The notes beneath the pieces are model-generated. The model ran no database searches. It saw only the letters and a list, made by a program, of their open reading frames with translations, and was not told where the DNA came from. A DNA stretch of 64,000 nucleotides from Chondrus crispus (taxonomy: Eukaryota > Rhodophyta > Florideophyceae > Gigartinales > Gigartinaceae): assembly GCF_000350225.1 (NCBI RefSeq), contig NW_005179256.1:27673-91672 (forward strand), written 5' to 3'. The position numbers and the translations under genes are program-made. Positions 1 to 10,259 of the stretch are shown piece after piece (position 1 is the stretch's first letter; every line of letters begins with the position of its first letter).

Positions 1-532
1 CATATGAAGAGGGTATGAGGGTGTCGGAAATGGGGATGGCAAGCCGAGCGAATACGGCCTCCATAAATCGCAGGGAGAGAGTGGGACGGCCCCGTGGGGG
101 AGGATGACGTAGGATAGAAGTCGGAACTGCTATACGGGTTCGCCAGTCAAAGGAGCGGATGGCAATCACCGGGAGATTACCGGGAAGCATGCCCGCGTCG
201 TCGGCGAATTGGCGTTCGATTTTGGAAACGTCGCGAATACCCACGGAGGAGAACCACTGGGCCGAGGCAAATAAGGAAGGATGTTCGTGCATGATTTTGT
301 CCTGTAGCTCTTCGAGCGAGGGGTAGTGGCGGGCTACCCAAGAGGGATGATAACCTGGATGAAAGGCCGGGTCGGAGACGTCCGAATCAGGAGGGCGTCG
401 GGGTATAGGAGGGAGGTCGACGGAAGCGCGAGACTTGTTCGCAAAGCCGACACCGGTGCGTCGACGGGCAGTATTTTTGCCCGCCAGCTCAGGAGGTGGA
501 GGACACGTGGGATTCGTCTTGTCCTTGCTCAT
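1..532 (-). CDS. Family-A element ORF, N-terminal part (runs off window)
   Basis: Uninterrupted minus-strand frame of 177 codons starting at the ATG at 532-530 and still open at base 1. The protein matches the start of the ORF at 61446 along most of its length: shared blocks include GVGF near the N-terminus, LFASA.WFS, ADGAGMLPG-like (here ADDAGMLPG), AIRS.DW, PTSILRHPPPRGR and LRFM.AV. The two lie at the same distance from an LTR-A, so this is the element's own first ORF and not captured DNA. No zinc knuckle, protease or RT motif is visible in this part. Function unknown; position just after the 5' LTR suggests a Gag-like structural protein, which is inference. Bases 533-638 are its leader, beginning TATCCCCCTTC just inside the LTR. 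Confidence 0.75.
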   Translation of the reverse strand, partial: MSKDKTNPTCPPPPELAGKNTARRRTGVGFANKSRASVDLPPIPRRPPDSDVSDPAFHPGYHPSWVARHYPSLEELQDKIMHEHPSLFASAQWFSSVGIRDVSKIERQFADDAGMLPGNLPVIAIRSFDWRTRIAVPTSILRHPPPRGRPTLSLRFMEAVFARLAIPISDTLIPSSY

Positions 533-638
533 GCCGAGACCGTCGGCCAGGAAGGGAAAAGTAGGGGGTCGAGAAGAGAAGAAGCAGTTGGAGATCAAGG
601 AGTGTAGCCGATGTGCAAGGACGCTCAGAAGGGGGATA

Positions 639-1685
639 TGTAGTGCAATACGCACCTGGAAAGGGGGGTGAAAAGAAAGGAAAATATTTGGATATGAAAA
701 GTAGTCCGGGTTGGGGGACACACGTGTGAATAATTGCACAGTTTTAATTTTTAATTGTTTTATTTTATTTAGTTAATTAGTTGGCATTAATTTTGCTGAC
801 ACTAGATTACATCTAGGATCTAGCGCCGCGCGCTACTGTACTGGCTCCGGCGGGGCGATATATACCCTAGCCCTCTGACCACCAAGTCAGTAAAGGTAAC
901 CCGAGTTGCCAGAGTTGAATGTCGCCTTGGTCGAAGTCCGTCTCTACCAAGACGCTCCCTTTTACCTAAGCCTACGGCATCCTTTGCGCTCGGGGGTTCC
1001 CTTCTCTTTTCCCTTTATTTCCCTATTCATTCCTCTACTTCTATTTCTATCTTTCCCTTAATTGTGTTGGTTCCATTGGAGTTGGTTGCGACCGATCCGG
1101 TGTAGGTGTTTTAGCCATCGGGCAACACGTTGTGTAGCGCTGCTACTGTTTCAAGTTCCGTCGGAAGGCTGTTGCGACGACGCCTCCGTCGAAGGTCTTA
1201 CTGTATAAGACAGAGTTGGTACCACCTACCGCGATTGCGACCGCGCTGGTGAGGGTGTTTCTAGCCATCGGGCAGCACGTCGGTAGTAGCGCTGCTACAC
1301 AATTACGATCCCGTCGGGTAGTGCTGAGCAAGCCCCCCTCGAAGACCTTGAATTATACCCAAGGTGCTGAAGACGCTCGTCGAGCATTGGCCTTACAACC
1401 CAGCGAACTGCGGCTACATTCTCGTAGACAAGCCCAACCCGCCCTCGCCGAGCGCTCAAGTCTTCACAAGTCTCTACCACCATTATCCTCCCGGGCCGGG
1501 CATCTTTCCTTACCCCCCCCCCGTCGGAGTTGAGCTACCGTGGGCCGCAAGCCCACACAAGGGGAAAGGGAGTCTCGAACGCTCCGTAGCGCGTGCCACC
1601 GGCAGTTGTTGTTATTGCTGTTGTTTTTCGTTTTTTGTCTGACCGTCGGACTGTGTTCGCGGCCTGCCAGGCACATTGCACTACA
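639..1685 (-). mobile_element. LTR of family A (copy A1), 5' LTR of a minus-strand element
   Basis: 1047 bp with inverted termini TGTAGTGCAAT / ATTGCACTACA. Read on the minus strand it has a TATA box (GGTATATATCGCC-like, near 860) and an AT-rich stretch before the end. Other copies are at 6966-8006, 35003-35511 (partial), 59393-61309 and 60195-61090. The left side is element interior (same leader as after 61309) and the right side is family-B gag, so this is the 5' LTR of an element inserted in B1. The LTR contains an internal duplication: the block TAGCCATCGGGCARCACG followed by AGCGCTGCTAC occurs near 1112-1147 and again near 1261-1303. Confidence 0.85.
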
Positions 1686-3102
1686 TGCCGGTTTCGGATC
1701 CGGCAGCGGCAAACCGCGCCGAGCGCGGTACGTTGTGCCTCCCGCCGTCGCGATACAGTGGATCGTTGGAAGGTCTGTCTTCTGTTGTCCGGGCAATCAT
1801 TGGACCGTCTCAGCCACTGCGGCCCGGGTCGCAGGGGCTAGTCCGCTTAAGAGTTCGTGTAGCGTATGGACGTCTACCGGACCGGTGTGCGCGGTGAGAT
1901 CCACCGGCTGATAGCCGCCGCAGCCGGGATCGAAAGAGAGAATCGGTTCTCTTGATCCGCGGGGGGTATCTCCGCGTCTTTTGTCGTCCACGTACGGTAC
2001 GCGTGTCATCTACCGCATGTCTCCGGCGACATGCGGTAGGGCTTGGGTCTCGGACGCGAAATTCGCGTCCGTCTTGGGGCTGCGCTGCCCAGTGACCCAA
2101 CTGGTGTCGGCACCAGTCGGGCTCCCTTCTTGCGCATCGGGCGCGTTCGGAGGTACAGTGGCACCCGGCCCTCTCGGGGGGGCTCCGGGCGACCTTTCGG
2201 CCGATGCCTGTTCCATCTTACGAACGCGCCTGACGGGGTGACGGGTAGTTTACGTACGTCTACCGGACCGGGGTGCACGGTGTAATTCACCGGCAGGTAG
2301 CCGCCCCAGCGAGGATCGACGGAGAACATGGGTTCTCCGGATCCGCGAGCGGCTCCTCCACGGTCCTGGTCATGCCCGTACGGTACCTGTCGCATCTGCG
2401 GCATGCTTCCGGGGGCATGCAGCAGAGCTTGAGTCTCGGACACGAAGTTCGCGTCTGCCGTTGGTTTGATATCCTCCGCGCTCCGACTGGTGACGGCACC
2501 AGTCGGAGGCCACTCCTGCGCATCGGACGCGCCCGGAGGAACAGTGGCACCGGGCCCTCTCGGGGGGGCTCCGGGCGACCTTACGGCCGAGTTCTGTTCT
2601 AACTCACGAGCGCTCCGGCGCGTCGAGTTGAGTTCCGCAGCCGTATGCGCGAACGCTCCCATCTGTTCGGTAAATGGGAAGGGCTGCGTGTACCGTCGTA
2701 CCCCGTAGTTCGTACTCGCGGGTCGACCTGCAACGTCCGCCGTAGGGGCATCGATGCGCGCGTCCTGGACCAACACTAGACGGAGTGCAACTGGTCGACG
2801 AGCGCGCGCAGGCTCTCCCAGGACTGAGTCACGCGCTCAAACCTTCCTTCGTGGAGGGAGCGCGACTCGTCAGTACAGCGGGCGTAGACGTGGTCGGTCA
2901 CGTCGACACGAGGGGATGTCCAGACATCCTCGATATACTCCGCAATGCCTTCGTACATCGCGCGAGCGCGTCCTTCTGAGTAGTCCGGAGACGGTTCGCG
3001 ATCCCGAGGACCTGCGGCGCCGTCATCGGATCGGACGCGTAGCGCGGACGCCTGCATATCGGTCGGTGTGGAGTGGACCGAGGGTTCGGACCCTTCGCTC
3101 AT
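1686..3102 (-). pseudogene. Decayed gag of a family-B retrotransposon (B1)
   Basis: Minus-strand relative of the gag at 21110-23697. The N-terminal part (3102-2776) matches residue for residue in blocks such as AGPRDREPS, RVTQS and LRAL.D.LHS. The middle part (2776-2006) matches SETQALL, DQDRGGAARGSGEP and FSVDPRWGGY. A one-base deletion near 2778 splits the two parts, which indicates a single ancestral gag. An internal tandem duplication (about 1845-2617) and a deletion that removes the capsid core leave only a short C-terminal piece (1686-1845). It is interrupted at 1685 by LTR A1. The 5' leader, with a primer-binding site TGGTCTCCCGACCTAG on the minus strand, lies at 3103-3176. Confidence 0.85.
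1845..2617 (-). repeat. Tandem duplication of about 386 bp inside B1 gag
   Basis: The segments about 1845-2231 and 2232-2617 are diverged copies of the same gag stretch; for example TCTCGGGGGGGCTCCGGGCG occurs in both, about 387 bp apart. The intact family-B gag has one copy, so the duplication arose in this copy. Confidence 0.8.
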
Positions 3103-3176
3103 CTCGACGCATACGGACGCGGAGGAAATTGGCCGTCTTCTCGCCGATCGGGGCCTCTTCTAGGTCGGGAGACCAC

Positions 3177-3568
3177 TGTAGTATAAACACCCCCAACGGA
3201 GGGGGGTGTAGACTCAGTTCTTGCGGAGACCCCGATCGGCGGGAAGACGGGAAGCAACCACAGCTAACGGAACTGGGCGAGCCCGGGGTAGCAGTGGTAG
3301 AGCGGGTACGGTCGGGGACGCGCAAGCACGCGAGCGAGCCTAGATCCGCCTCCGCCCGTCAGCGCTGGTACATCACCCAGCGCTGCGCCGGGGCGTCGAG
3401 GCGTAGATCGGCCCGCGCGTGCGCGCGTCCCCGACCGTACCCGCTCTACCACTGCTACCCCGGGCTCGCCCATTTCCGTTAGCTGTGGTTGCTTCCCGTC
3501 TTCTCGCCGATCGGGGCCTCGGCAAGAACTGAGTGTACACCCCCCTCCGTTGGGGGTGTTTATACTAC
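3177..3568. repeat. 391-bp inverted repeat made of two LTR-B 3' ends
   Basis: The left arm begins GTAGTATAAACACCCCC at 3178 and the right arm ends in its reverse complement at 3568; the centre is near 3373, inside AGCGCTGG...CCAGCGCT. The outer 150 or so bases of the arms differ at only a few positions; the middle is weaker. Both arms match the 3' end of LTR-B (compare 20860-21029). The left arm is the LTR next to the primer-binding site of B1; the right arm is joined to element E's protease ORF, whose last codons and stop now come from LTR sequence. It looks like two truncated LTRs fused head to head. Confidence 0.8.
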
Positions 3569-4645
3569 CGCCACCACTTGGCCTTTTTGCACCCTGACAG
3601 GGTACGTCCTAAAATTCGCAACGAGTAAACGAAATGGCCGGTCAGGCTCAACCTGAACGACACCATTCGTGCACGTCCACCCGTGCCTTTCGTACAACGA
3701 CGAGTACGGCTGAACCACAACCAAGCTCGCCCTCTTCGAGGTGCATTCCACGACGCGTTGCGTCCCTGGCTCGATAGTCGTGGCTCTTGCCACTTTTACA
3801 TTAGGGGAAATTCGCTCCACCTTTCCATCATTCTCGTCCTCTCCCGGGACGAGATTCTTCTTCCCTTTTCTCGTCGAGAACCGCCTAACTATCGGAACCT
3901 CCGAGAAATCCGCCAACTCAACCGTTTTCTTCCTTGGATAAATTGCTTCCACAAACCGGTCGCAGTAGTCCGCGCCTAGAATTAGCGGGACGCCTAGTTT
4001 TTCGCATACAATAAACTCGGCTGCGGCCACAAATTTTCCAAGCCTCACAGGCATTCTAATTGTGCCGAGAGTCTGGAGTGGCCTGTTGTTCGCGTCGCCA
4101 ATGTCTTGGGTCGGTCCGTAGGACACTAGAGATTCCATTCCAGCCGGGAGTTCCGATTTTCGCACAAGGTTTGGTCCCGCGCCGGTATCTAAAACAGACA
4201 ACACCCGGCTCATCAATCCGATTGTGGGTCCGATGTCCGCGTAAACTTTGTAGTTTTTTCGCGCAAGAACCAAAATCTTCTCGGGACACTCCCTTCGCTT
4301 GACCCTGTACCAGGGTCTCCGAACTTCTTCCAGCGGATGATCTCGGGCTCGGCTCAGAATTTTCTTGACTTGAGCTGGCCCTTTGGGCTTATCCACCAAT
4401 CCACCAACCTCCTCATCGGGGTCCGATTTTTCCCTTAGAGACGGGAAACGGGGCTGAGCCCCGGGCACAGTACGTCGACTCTGTGCCTCTCGCGACTCAT
4501 GCGAGATTCCCCTCTCTAGTTTTCCTGCCGCTGCGGGTTCCTTCTCACGTCCGACGACGCGGGCCCCGCGGCGGGCCCTCTGAAGGGTTGGTTTGGCCTC
4601 GGCGTTGAAGCACTCGGCGTGCTCGCCGTCTGTGAATCGAACCAA
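3560..4645 (-). pseudogene. Element E: retropepsin-type protease and linker, pol truncated
   Basis: Minus-strand ORF of about 361 codons. It contains a retropepsin active site DTGAGPNLVRK (about 4160-4195), followed by the LILGADYCDRF block typical of Ty3/gypsy proteases, then a linker before RT. RT itself is absent because LTR-B sequence replaces everything beyond 3568; the final Val-Val-stop is read from the inserted LTR. It overlaps the end of gag (4516-4645) in another frame, as expected for gag-pol elements that use frameshifting. Among the three proteases in the window this is the only one with the canonical D-T-G. Confidence 0.8.
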
Positions 4646-6719
4646 TTCTTGACCTTCAGGTAACTCGTCGATGGTATTCCTAACCTCTCCATCGGAGACA
4701 ACGCCTCATAATTTCCCAAAATTCGGTGCATTTCCCGGAGGGAAAGAATGCACGTTGGCGCGGCGTGCCCCTTTTCGTAACAATGATAGCACACCAGTCC
4801 GTGCGTCTTGACGGGATATTGCGGCCTAGGTCCTCCCCAGGCCGGCGGCCTTCCTTGACGTTGCGGCCCTCGTATCCAGCCTGGCCTTCGAAACGTCGTA
4901 CCCTTGTCTTCCATCGGAATGCGCGGCGCCGGCGTGTAGCCGCGCCCCCGAAACATCATCACGGGATCCGTGGGCTCTGAAAACGACTCCGTCGTGTATG
5001 CAGGCGTCGGTAAAGTTGACGACCGGCCTGCCCCGTAGTCCTCGTGTCCGTAGCCCTCCGATGGCTCAATAAAATTGCCTTCGGCTACCAAGGCTCCTTC
5101 ATACTGATTTTCGCTGCTTCCGTGCGCACTGCGTTCATCGGACGCGGAGATTGTCTCGGCTAAGTGAACGGCGCCCTGACTTCTACGACCGGGATAAGAA
5201 GCCCTCGGCTTCTTACCCGCCCTAATCGTCGACGGCGTCTGGATCGTGACCTTCTTGGTCTTCTTGTCCTTAGCGCGGCTCGCCGAGCCATGCGCCTTCG
5301 CGTAATTAACTAGTCTCAAAAACGAAACGTCTCGATTGTCTTGTCGCTATTGAGATACTACCATCGGCTTGATACTCGAATCGAGTCCTTCAATAAACAT
5401 CGTCATTTGTTCTTCCATCGAATATACGTTTCTACATCGATTGCTCGCGTCCGTCAGACGGATATAAAATTCCATCTCGTCTTCAGACGGTCTTTGCTGA
5501 ACTTCTCGCAAAGCGAGCACGGCTTGACGGATCGCCTCGTCGGTTGCGAAACTCCTCAACAACCACTGTACGGCCTCCGGCCAAACGGATACCTTTCCGT
5601 GGTGGGACTCGGCCGTCTTGGACACCGAAGTGTACTGTCTCAAGGCGATGCCGCTTAGAAATTCGGGCAACAACCGGATCGCTTGCCCCTCGTTCATTTC
5701 TTGAGTATCAAACTCTTGAACTAATTTTGCCAAAAAATCCAACACAAGGACCCCGTACTCACCTGTGAACGTGTTTTCCTTCTTCACCTTAGGCGGAATA
5801 TCTCTCCTGATTTTCGCACGGCGGTCCGCCGGGAACTTGACAAATATGTCTGCGGGTTCCGCAAGCGGTACGTTCGGTACGAAAGTAATTTCTTGAAGAG
5901 GTAGTTGGTCGGATTCAGCTCCTCCAACTCCTCCCATCGCGGCCCGCGCCGCGTTGCGACGTCTTCCGGCTCCGCGTCCTTGTCTCTCCGCGAGGCGGAC
6001 GAAGTGATTCCGCCCCGTCTGGAGGTAATTTTCTTGCCCTGCGATGTTCCTTTTCCTTCCTCTGAACGATGTTCGGAATCGCTGGCATGGTTCGACGAAC
6101 TGTCGTCACCATCTTCGGAAAGGCTATTCGACTCGGCCGTTGAGTCCTGGCCCTCCAGCTCGTCACTACCGTGACTCTTGCTCCGGCGTCGCAGAATCTT
6201 CTTCGAACTCTTCGACTTGGACCTCTGCTGCACCGCGGCCTTGTCCTTCTTCGATCGACGGTCGCCTTCTCGACCCGTTGGGAGCGGCTATTGCCCGGCG
6301 ACCTGTTCAAGGTCCTTGAGACGATGAGCGGCGCGGTCGAACCTGTCGTCGATACTGCTTCTAAATTTACCTAAGGACTCCAAAGCTTGATTCGCATCGC
6401 GCCTTGCGTCCTTGACTGAACGTTTCAACGAAGCTAGGACCTCCGGCTCCAGACCGTCGGTCGCCTCACCTCGCTCCTTCTCGACGAGATCCACTCGAGC
6501 CGATAGCTCTCCTAAAACAGTGTGGAACTCGGATGCTTGCAACTCCAGTTGCTTCCGGACGAGGGCTAATTCAGCCTCGAGATTTTTCGTCATCTCTTGG
6601 CGAATTTCCTCGCCCATCTTCTCGAACCTGTAGGATAGGTTATCCTTGTCGGCTTCAACCCCGTCGGGGATTCTTGACCTTCGGGATCGGTGGCCGTATT
6701 CGCCTGGCTTCGGGTGCAA
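4516..6719 (-). pseudogene. Element E gag (coiled coil, capsid, CCHC knuckle) with lesions
   Basis: From the minus-strand start near 6719: a heptad-rich coiled coil (6290-6700; e.g. ELALVRKQLELQ), a Ser/Lys/Glu-rich low-complexity linker (5930-6230), a retrotransposon capsid-like domain (5350-5940; WPEAVQWLLRSF, LREVQQRPSEDEMEFYIRL), and a CX2CX4HX4C knuckle CYHCYEKGHAAPTC near 4750-4800. Lesions: TAG at 6288-6290 in frame, a frameshift near 5900, and TAG at 5347-5349 in frame. Each stop is one C-to-T change from CAG. The product would have packaged element RNA; the copy is dead. Confidence 0.8.
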
Positions 6720-6857
6720 GGACCTCGTGGGATCCTCGACGCCCTTGCCGATCCGCTCCTACTCGCCTCGGGACCGACGTCCCCGGGTGCGCTTATCGAC
6801 ATCGCTCGTACGAGCGAACCTACACAAAAAAAAGTTACAAACAAAAATAAAAAAGAG

Positions 6858-6965
6858 ACTCCGTCACCCAGACCACCTTTGTAGTGCAACTCCAGACCGA
6901 AGCTGTCGTTGACACAATTCTAGGTCGGGTTTGCTGTAGACAATTCTAGGTCGGGAGACCACTTT
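6858..6965 (-). other. Element E leader and remnant of its 5' LTR
   Basis: On the minus strand the sequence reads ...TTGCACTACA, four bases, then TGGTCTGGGTGAC, which fits an LTR end followed by a primer-binding site. Only about 87 bp of LTR-like DNA remain (6879-6965). It includes a short duplication of AATTCTAGGTCGGG (near 6919 and 6943), the second copy followed by a family-B-like primer site (GGGAGACCAC), then LTR A2 begins. The junctions suggest several rearrangements. Confidence 0.5.
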
Positions 6966-8006
6966 TGTAGTGCGATGTGCCTGACGGGCCGCGAACACAG
7001 TCCGACGGTCAAAAAAAGAAGAAAACAACAACAGCAACAACCACTGCCGATGGCACGCGCTACGGAGCGTTCCAGACTCCCTTTCCCCTTGTGTGGGCTT
7101 GCGGCCCACGGTAGTTCAACTCCGACGGGGGGGGGTAAGGAAAGATGCCCGGCCCGGGAGGATAATGGTGGTAGAGACTTGTGAAGACTTGAGTGCTCGA
7201 CGAGTGCGGGTTGGGCTTGTCTACGAGAATGTAACCGCGCTTCGCTGGGTTGTAAGGCCAATGCTCGACGAGCGTCTTCAGCACCTTGGGTATAATTCCA
7301 GGTCTTCGACGGGGGCTTGTTCAGCACTACCCGACGGGATTGTAACCGTGTAGCAACGCTACTACCGACGTGTTGCCCGATGGCTAAAAACACCCTCACC
7401 AGCGCGATCGCAATCACGGTAGGTGGTACCAACTCTGTCTTATACAGTAAGACCTTCGACGGAGGCGTCGTTACAACAGCCTTCCGACGGAACTTGAAAC
7501 AGTAGCAGCGCTACACAACGTGTTGCCCGATGGCTAAAACACCTACACCGGATCGGTCGCAACCAACTCCAATGGAACCAACACAGTTAAGGGAAAAATA
7601 GAGGTGGAGAAAGAAAAGAATATGGAAATAAAGGAAAAAGAAAGGGAACCCCCGAGCGCAAAGGATGCCGTAGGCTTAGGTAAAAGGGAGCGTCTTGGTA
7701 GAGACGGACTTCGACCAAGGCGACATTCAACTCTGGCAACTCGGGTTACCTTTACTGACTTGGTGGTCAGAGGGCTAAGGTATATATCGCCCCGCCGGAG
7801 CTACTACAGTGGCTCGCGGCGCTAGATCCTAGATCTAATCTAGTGTCAGCAAAATTAATGCCAACTAATTAACAAAATAAAATAAAATAATTAAAAATTA
7901 AAACTGTGCAGTTATTCACACGTGTGTCCTACAACCCGGACTACTTTTCATATCCAAATATTTTCCTTTCTTTTCACCCCCCTTTTCTGGTGCGCATTGC
8001 ACTACA
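6966..8006 (+). mobile_element. LTR of family A (copy A2), apparently solo
   Basis: 1041 bp from TGTAGTGCGATG to GCATTGCACTACA, plus orientation, with TATA box GGTATATATCGCC at about 7780. No element interior is attached on either side. The flanking 5-mers (ACTTT before, GTATC after) do not match, so either the target duplication is lost or a deletion followed insertion. The right flank is family-B RT coding sequence on the minus strand. Confidence 0.85.
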
Positions 8007-8790
8007 GTATCGATCATGTACGGCCGACCGTACCGCGGAAGCGCAAGTATCGGCGGAGCGATCATCCTTGCCTTGAGGTCCTCGAACGCTTGAAGCTGAG
8101 CCTCCGCCGGATTATCGAAGTCGGGGTCGGCGTCCTTGCGGGTCATATCGGTTAGCGGTCGAGCTATCTTGGCAAACACCTTGACGAAACGGCGGTAGAC
8201 GTTGCACGCCCCGAGGAACGAGCACACGTGCGTAAGCGTCCTCGGGAACGTGAACGTCTTGAAGGCGTCGGCCGCCGTGTCGGCCACGCTGAGCTTACCT
8301 GGGGATATCACGTGCCCCAGGTAATGCACCTTCGGACGGAAGAAGCTGCACTTCTTGAGCTTGAGGGATATACTGGCGGTCCTCAACAAGCTCAAGACAG
8401 TGTCGAGGTGTTCGGCGTGCTCCTCGTGCGTTCGGGAAAAAAATTTAACGTCGTCGAGGTATACGAGACATATCTGCCATCTTGCGCCGGACAAGATGAT
8501 GTCCAATGCACGTTGGAAGGTGGCCGGTGCCCCTTTCAGTCCGAACGGCATACGCAAATGGCGAAACGTACCCATATGGGTGGTGAATGTGGTCTTATCC
8601 CGGTCCTCCGGCGCGACCAGGATTTGCCAGTAGCCTGAATTGCAGTCGAGCGTAGTGAAGACGGCTGCATCCCCTAGCGAATCGATGCTGTCGTCCATCC
8701 GGGGCAGCGGATATGAATCCGCTGCTGTCTTTGCGTTGAGACGTCGGTAGTCAACGCAAAACCAGCCGTGGGAATCCCTGGTCTCTCATC
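8007..8790 (-). pseudogene. Family-B pol fragment (reverse transcriptase), B2
   Basis: Minus-strand RT core collinear with 25460-26210. Visible blocks: FCVDYRRLN (at the 5' breakpoint), SYPLPRMDD, TTLDCNSGYWQI, RMPFGLKGAPATFQRAL, the catalytic box YLDD, VHYLGHVISPGKLSV, SFLGACNVYRRFVK and the start of RNase H (RPYMIDT). The Arg codon after VYR is intact here, unlike the complete copy, where it is TGA. Truncated at its N-terminal side near 8785-8790, where similarity stops and KDZ-region DNA begins, and cut at 8007 by LTR A2. It cannot be part of B1, because the gag/pol order would be wrong for one minus-strand element. Confidence 0.85.
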
Positions 8791-8915
8791 TGCGACTTCA
8801 TGTGGCAGAACTTTCACCTGAAATCCGGCATAAAATTTCGCAAGAGGGTTCAGTTCGTTCCTCATACACATTATCCTTACCAGACCTTCATAGATCGCGC
8901 AATTTACGTCAGGAA

Positions 8916-10259
8916 ATGTTGTGGGGACCGGCTACGCAGGAGATGAAAGAGTTTCAAAAGGTTGATATCTTCAAACTTCTTAGTGTCATCGTAGAAGGTC
9001 CGCTTCTAAACGTGGCGAAGAACGAACAGCTCAATTCTATGGAAGAGTTGATACAAATGCTGAGGGAGTATAGTGGACTCTCTTTGGACAAGAAACTTCG
9101 CGATCACCGGGAACCCAAAATTAATTTTTTGGACGGTTCCAGACACATGGATATACTTTTCGAGAATAGGATCTTCTACAACGGAATAATTCGGATCGCT
9201 CAATTAGATGAGTTGCAGCGGAGACAGCAAAGGTCAAGAGATATTGCCTCATGTTCTGTGGCCGTTGTCTTCGCCGATCTGCTGCAAGAAGTGCATTCCT
9301 GCATTGATATCTTTTACCGAACGTATGAAAAACTGACGAAAGCCGCACCTAAGCAGAAGGAATTCCGAACTTCTGGCGAACAGACCGTCATTGGATCTGC
9401 TGCTTCCTACGCTCGCGAATGGGGTACTTCAAATTTTGAGGCTCTTCGCCAGAAGTTTCTTAGTCTGGCATCTGCTTTCAGAGCTGAATTCTCAGTTACA
9501 AAGACAAAAGTTCTAGAGGGGAATCAGATTGAATCTGTTTTCACAAACGGATTTTACTTCCCATCTATGCCGCAGATTCGACCGTTGCCCTTCGGAATTG
9601 AATCAGACTACAGCCCAGAATCGTTTAGTCCATGTACAAAAAAGTATGCACAGAGGCAAGGAGGTTTCAGTCCGGGGGCCTTGACTTTCTGTTGCTCCTG
9701 CACTAAGACAGTAATTCTCGGATTCAAGGTACTTGATAAGGAGGAAGGCCCGAAGGCTGTCCTGGACGTGTGTGTATCTCGCTTTGTCACCATGCCGAAG
9801 TTCATATTGTATGACTTCGGCTGTGGACTGTATCGATCCGCAATGCACACTCTGTGGTGGGCAATGAAGAACACAACTGTATGCTCTGATGCGTTCCACA
9901 TTGTCAATCACACGTGCTCACAAGCTTTCCACCCAAAAGCCTATAGCTCAATGGATGGGACCAACACAGTTGGGCGCGAGCAACGCAACGCCCCAATCGC
10001 TGCTATGAAGAAAAGTCTGCGACGGACATCTAGACAGGCCTACATAGTTATGCTTGCGTATCATGTCCTAATTTTTAATATGCGAGCCCACTTTAGAGCG
10101 GATACGGAGTACAACGCATTGAAGGGGAAGGACTATGAGATTGATACTTGGTACTTCCAAATCAAACGGCTGCAGTGTGCGTGCTGCTCCGAACTGAACA
10201 TGGACGGGGCACTGGCACTGAACAGTACTGAGGTACAAACCACGGAGACGGAGCAGTAA
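8916..10259 (+). CDS. KDZ-like (Kyakuja-Dileera-Zisupton) transposase ORF
   Basis: 447 residues from the first in-frame ATG; the frame is open upstream to about 8802, so the N-terminus may be cut by the junction with B2. The C-terminal half fits the KDZ catalytic layout: FSPG (start of the core), YDFGCGL with Asp300, SDAFHIVNHTC with Asp325, then TNTVGREQRN with Glu355. These correspond to the family's YDNACNL, D.FH...H..C and N...NEQ.N motifs. Known family role: DDE transposase of large cut-and-paste elements. The usual Cys-rich N-terminal domain is not evident. No terminal inverted repeats were found. The PIF1-type helicase 1.2 kb downstream has similar base composition. Confidence 0.65.
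   Translation: MLWGPATQEMKEFQKVDIFKLLSVIVEGPLLNVAKNEQLNSMEELIQMLREYSGLSLDKKLRDHREPKINFLDGSRHMDILFENRIFYNGIIRIAQLDELQRRQQRSRDIASCSVAVVFADLLQEVHSCIDIFYRTYEKLTKAAPKQKEFRTSGEQTVIGSAASYAREWGTSNFEALRQKFLSLASAFRAEFSVTKTKVLEGNQIESVFTNGFYFPSMPQIRPLPFGIESDYSPESFSPCTKKYAQRQGGFSPGALTFCCSCTKTVILGFKVLDKEEGPKAVLDVCVSRFVTMPKFILYDFGCGLYRSAMHTLWWAMKNTTVCSDAFHIVNHTCSQAFHPKAYSSMDGTNTVGREQRNAPIAAMKKSLRRTSRQAYIVMLAYHVLIFNMRAHFRADTEYNALKGKDYEIDTWYFQIKRLQCACCSELNMDGALALNSTEVQTTETEQ

Noticed and set aside
1364..1642. Open frames inside LTR-A copies (also 7060-7432, 59374-59862)
   Set aside because: They recur because the LTR recurs, shift between copies and have no motif.
5905..6374. Plus-strand frames opposite element-E gag
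   Set aside because: Antisense shadows of the Ser/Glu-rich gag linker.
1686..8790. B1 gag and B2 RT as one minus-strand element
   Set aside because: For a minus-strand element gag should lie to the right of pol; here it lies to the left.
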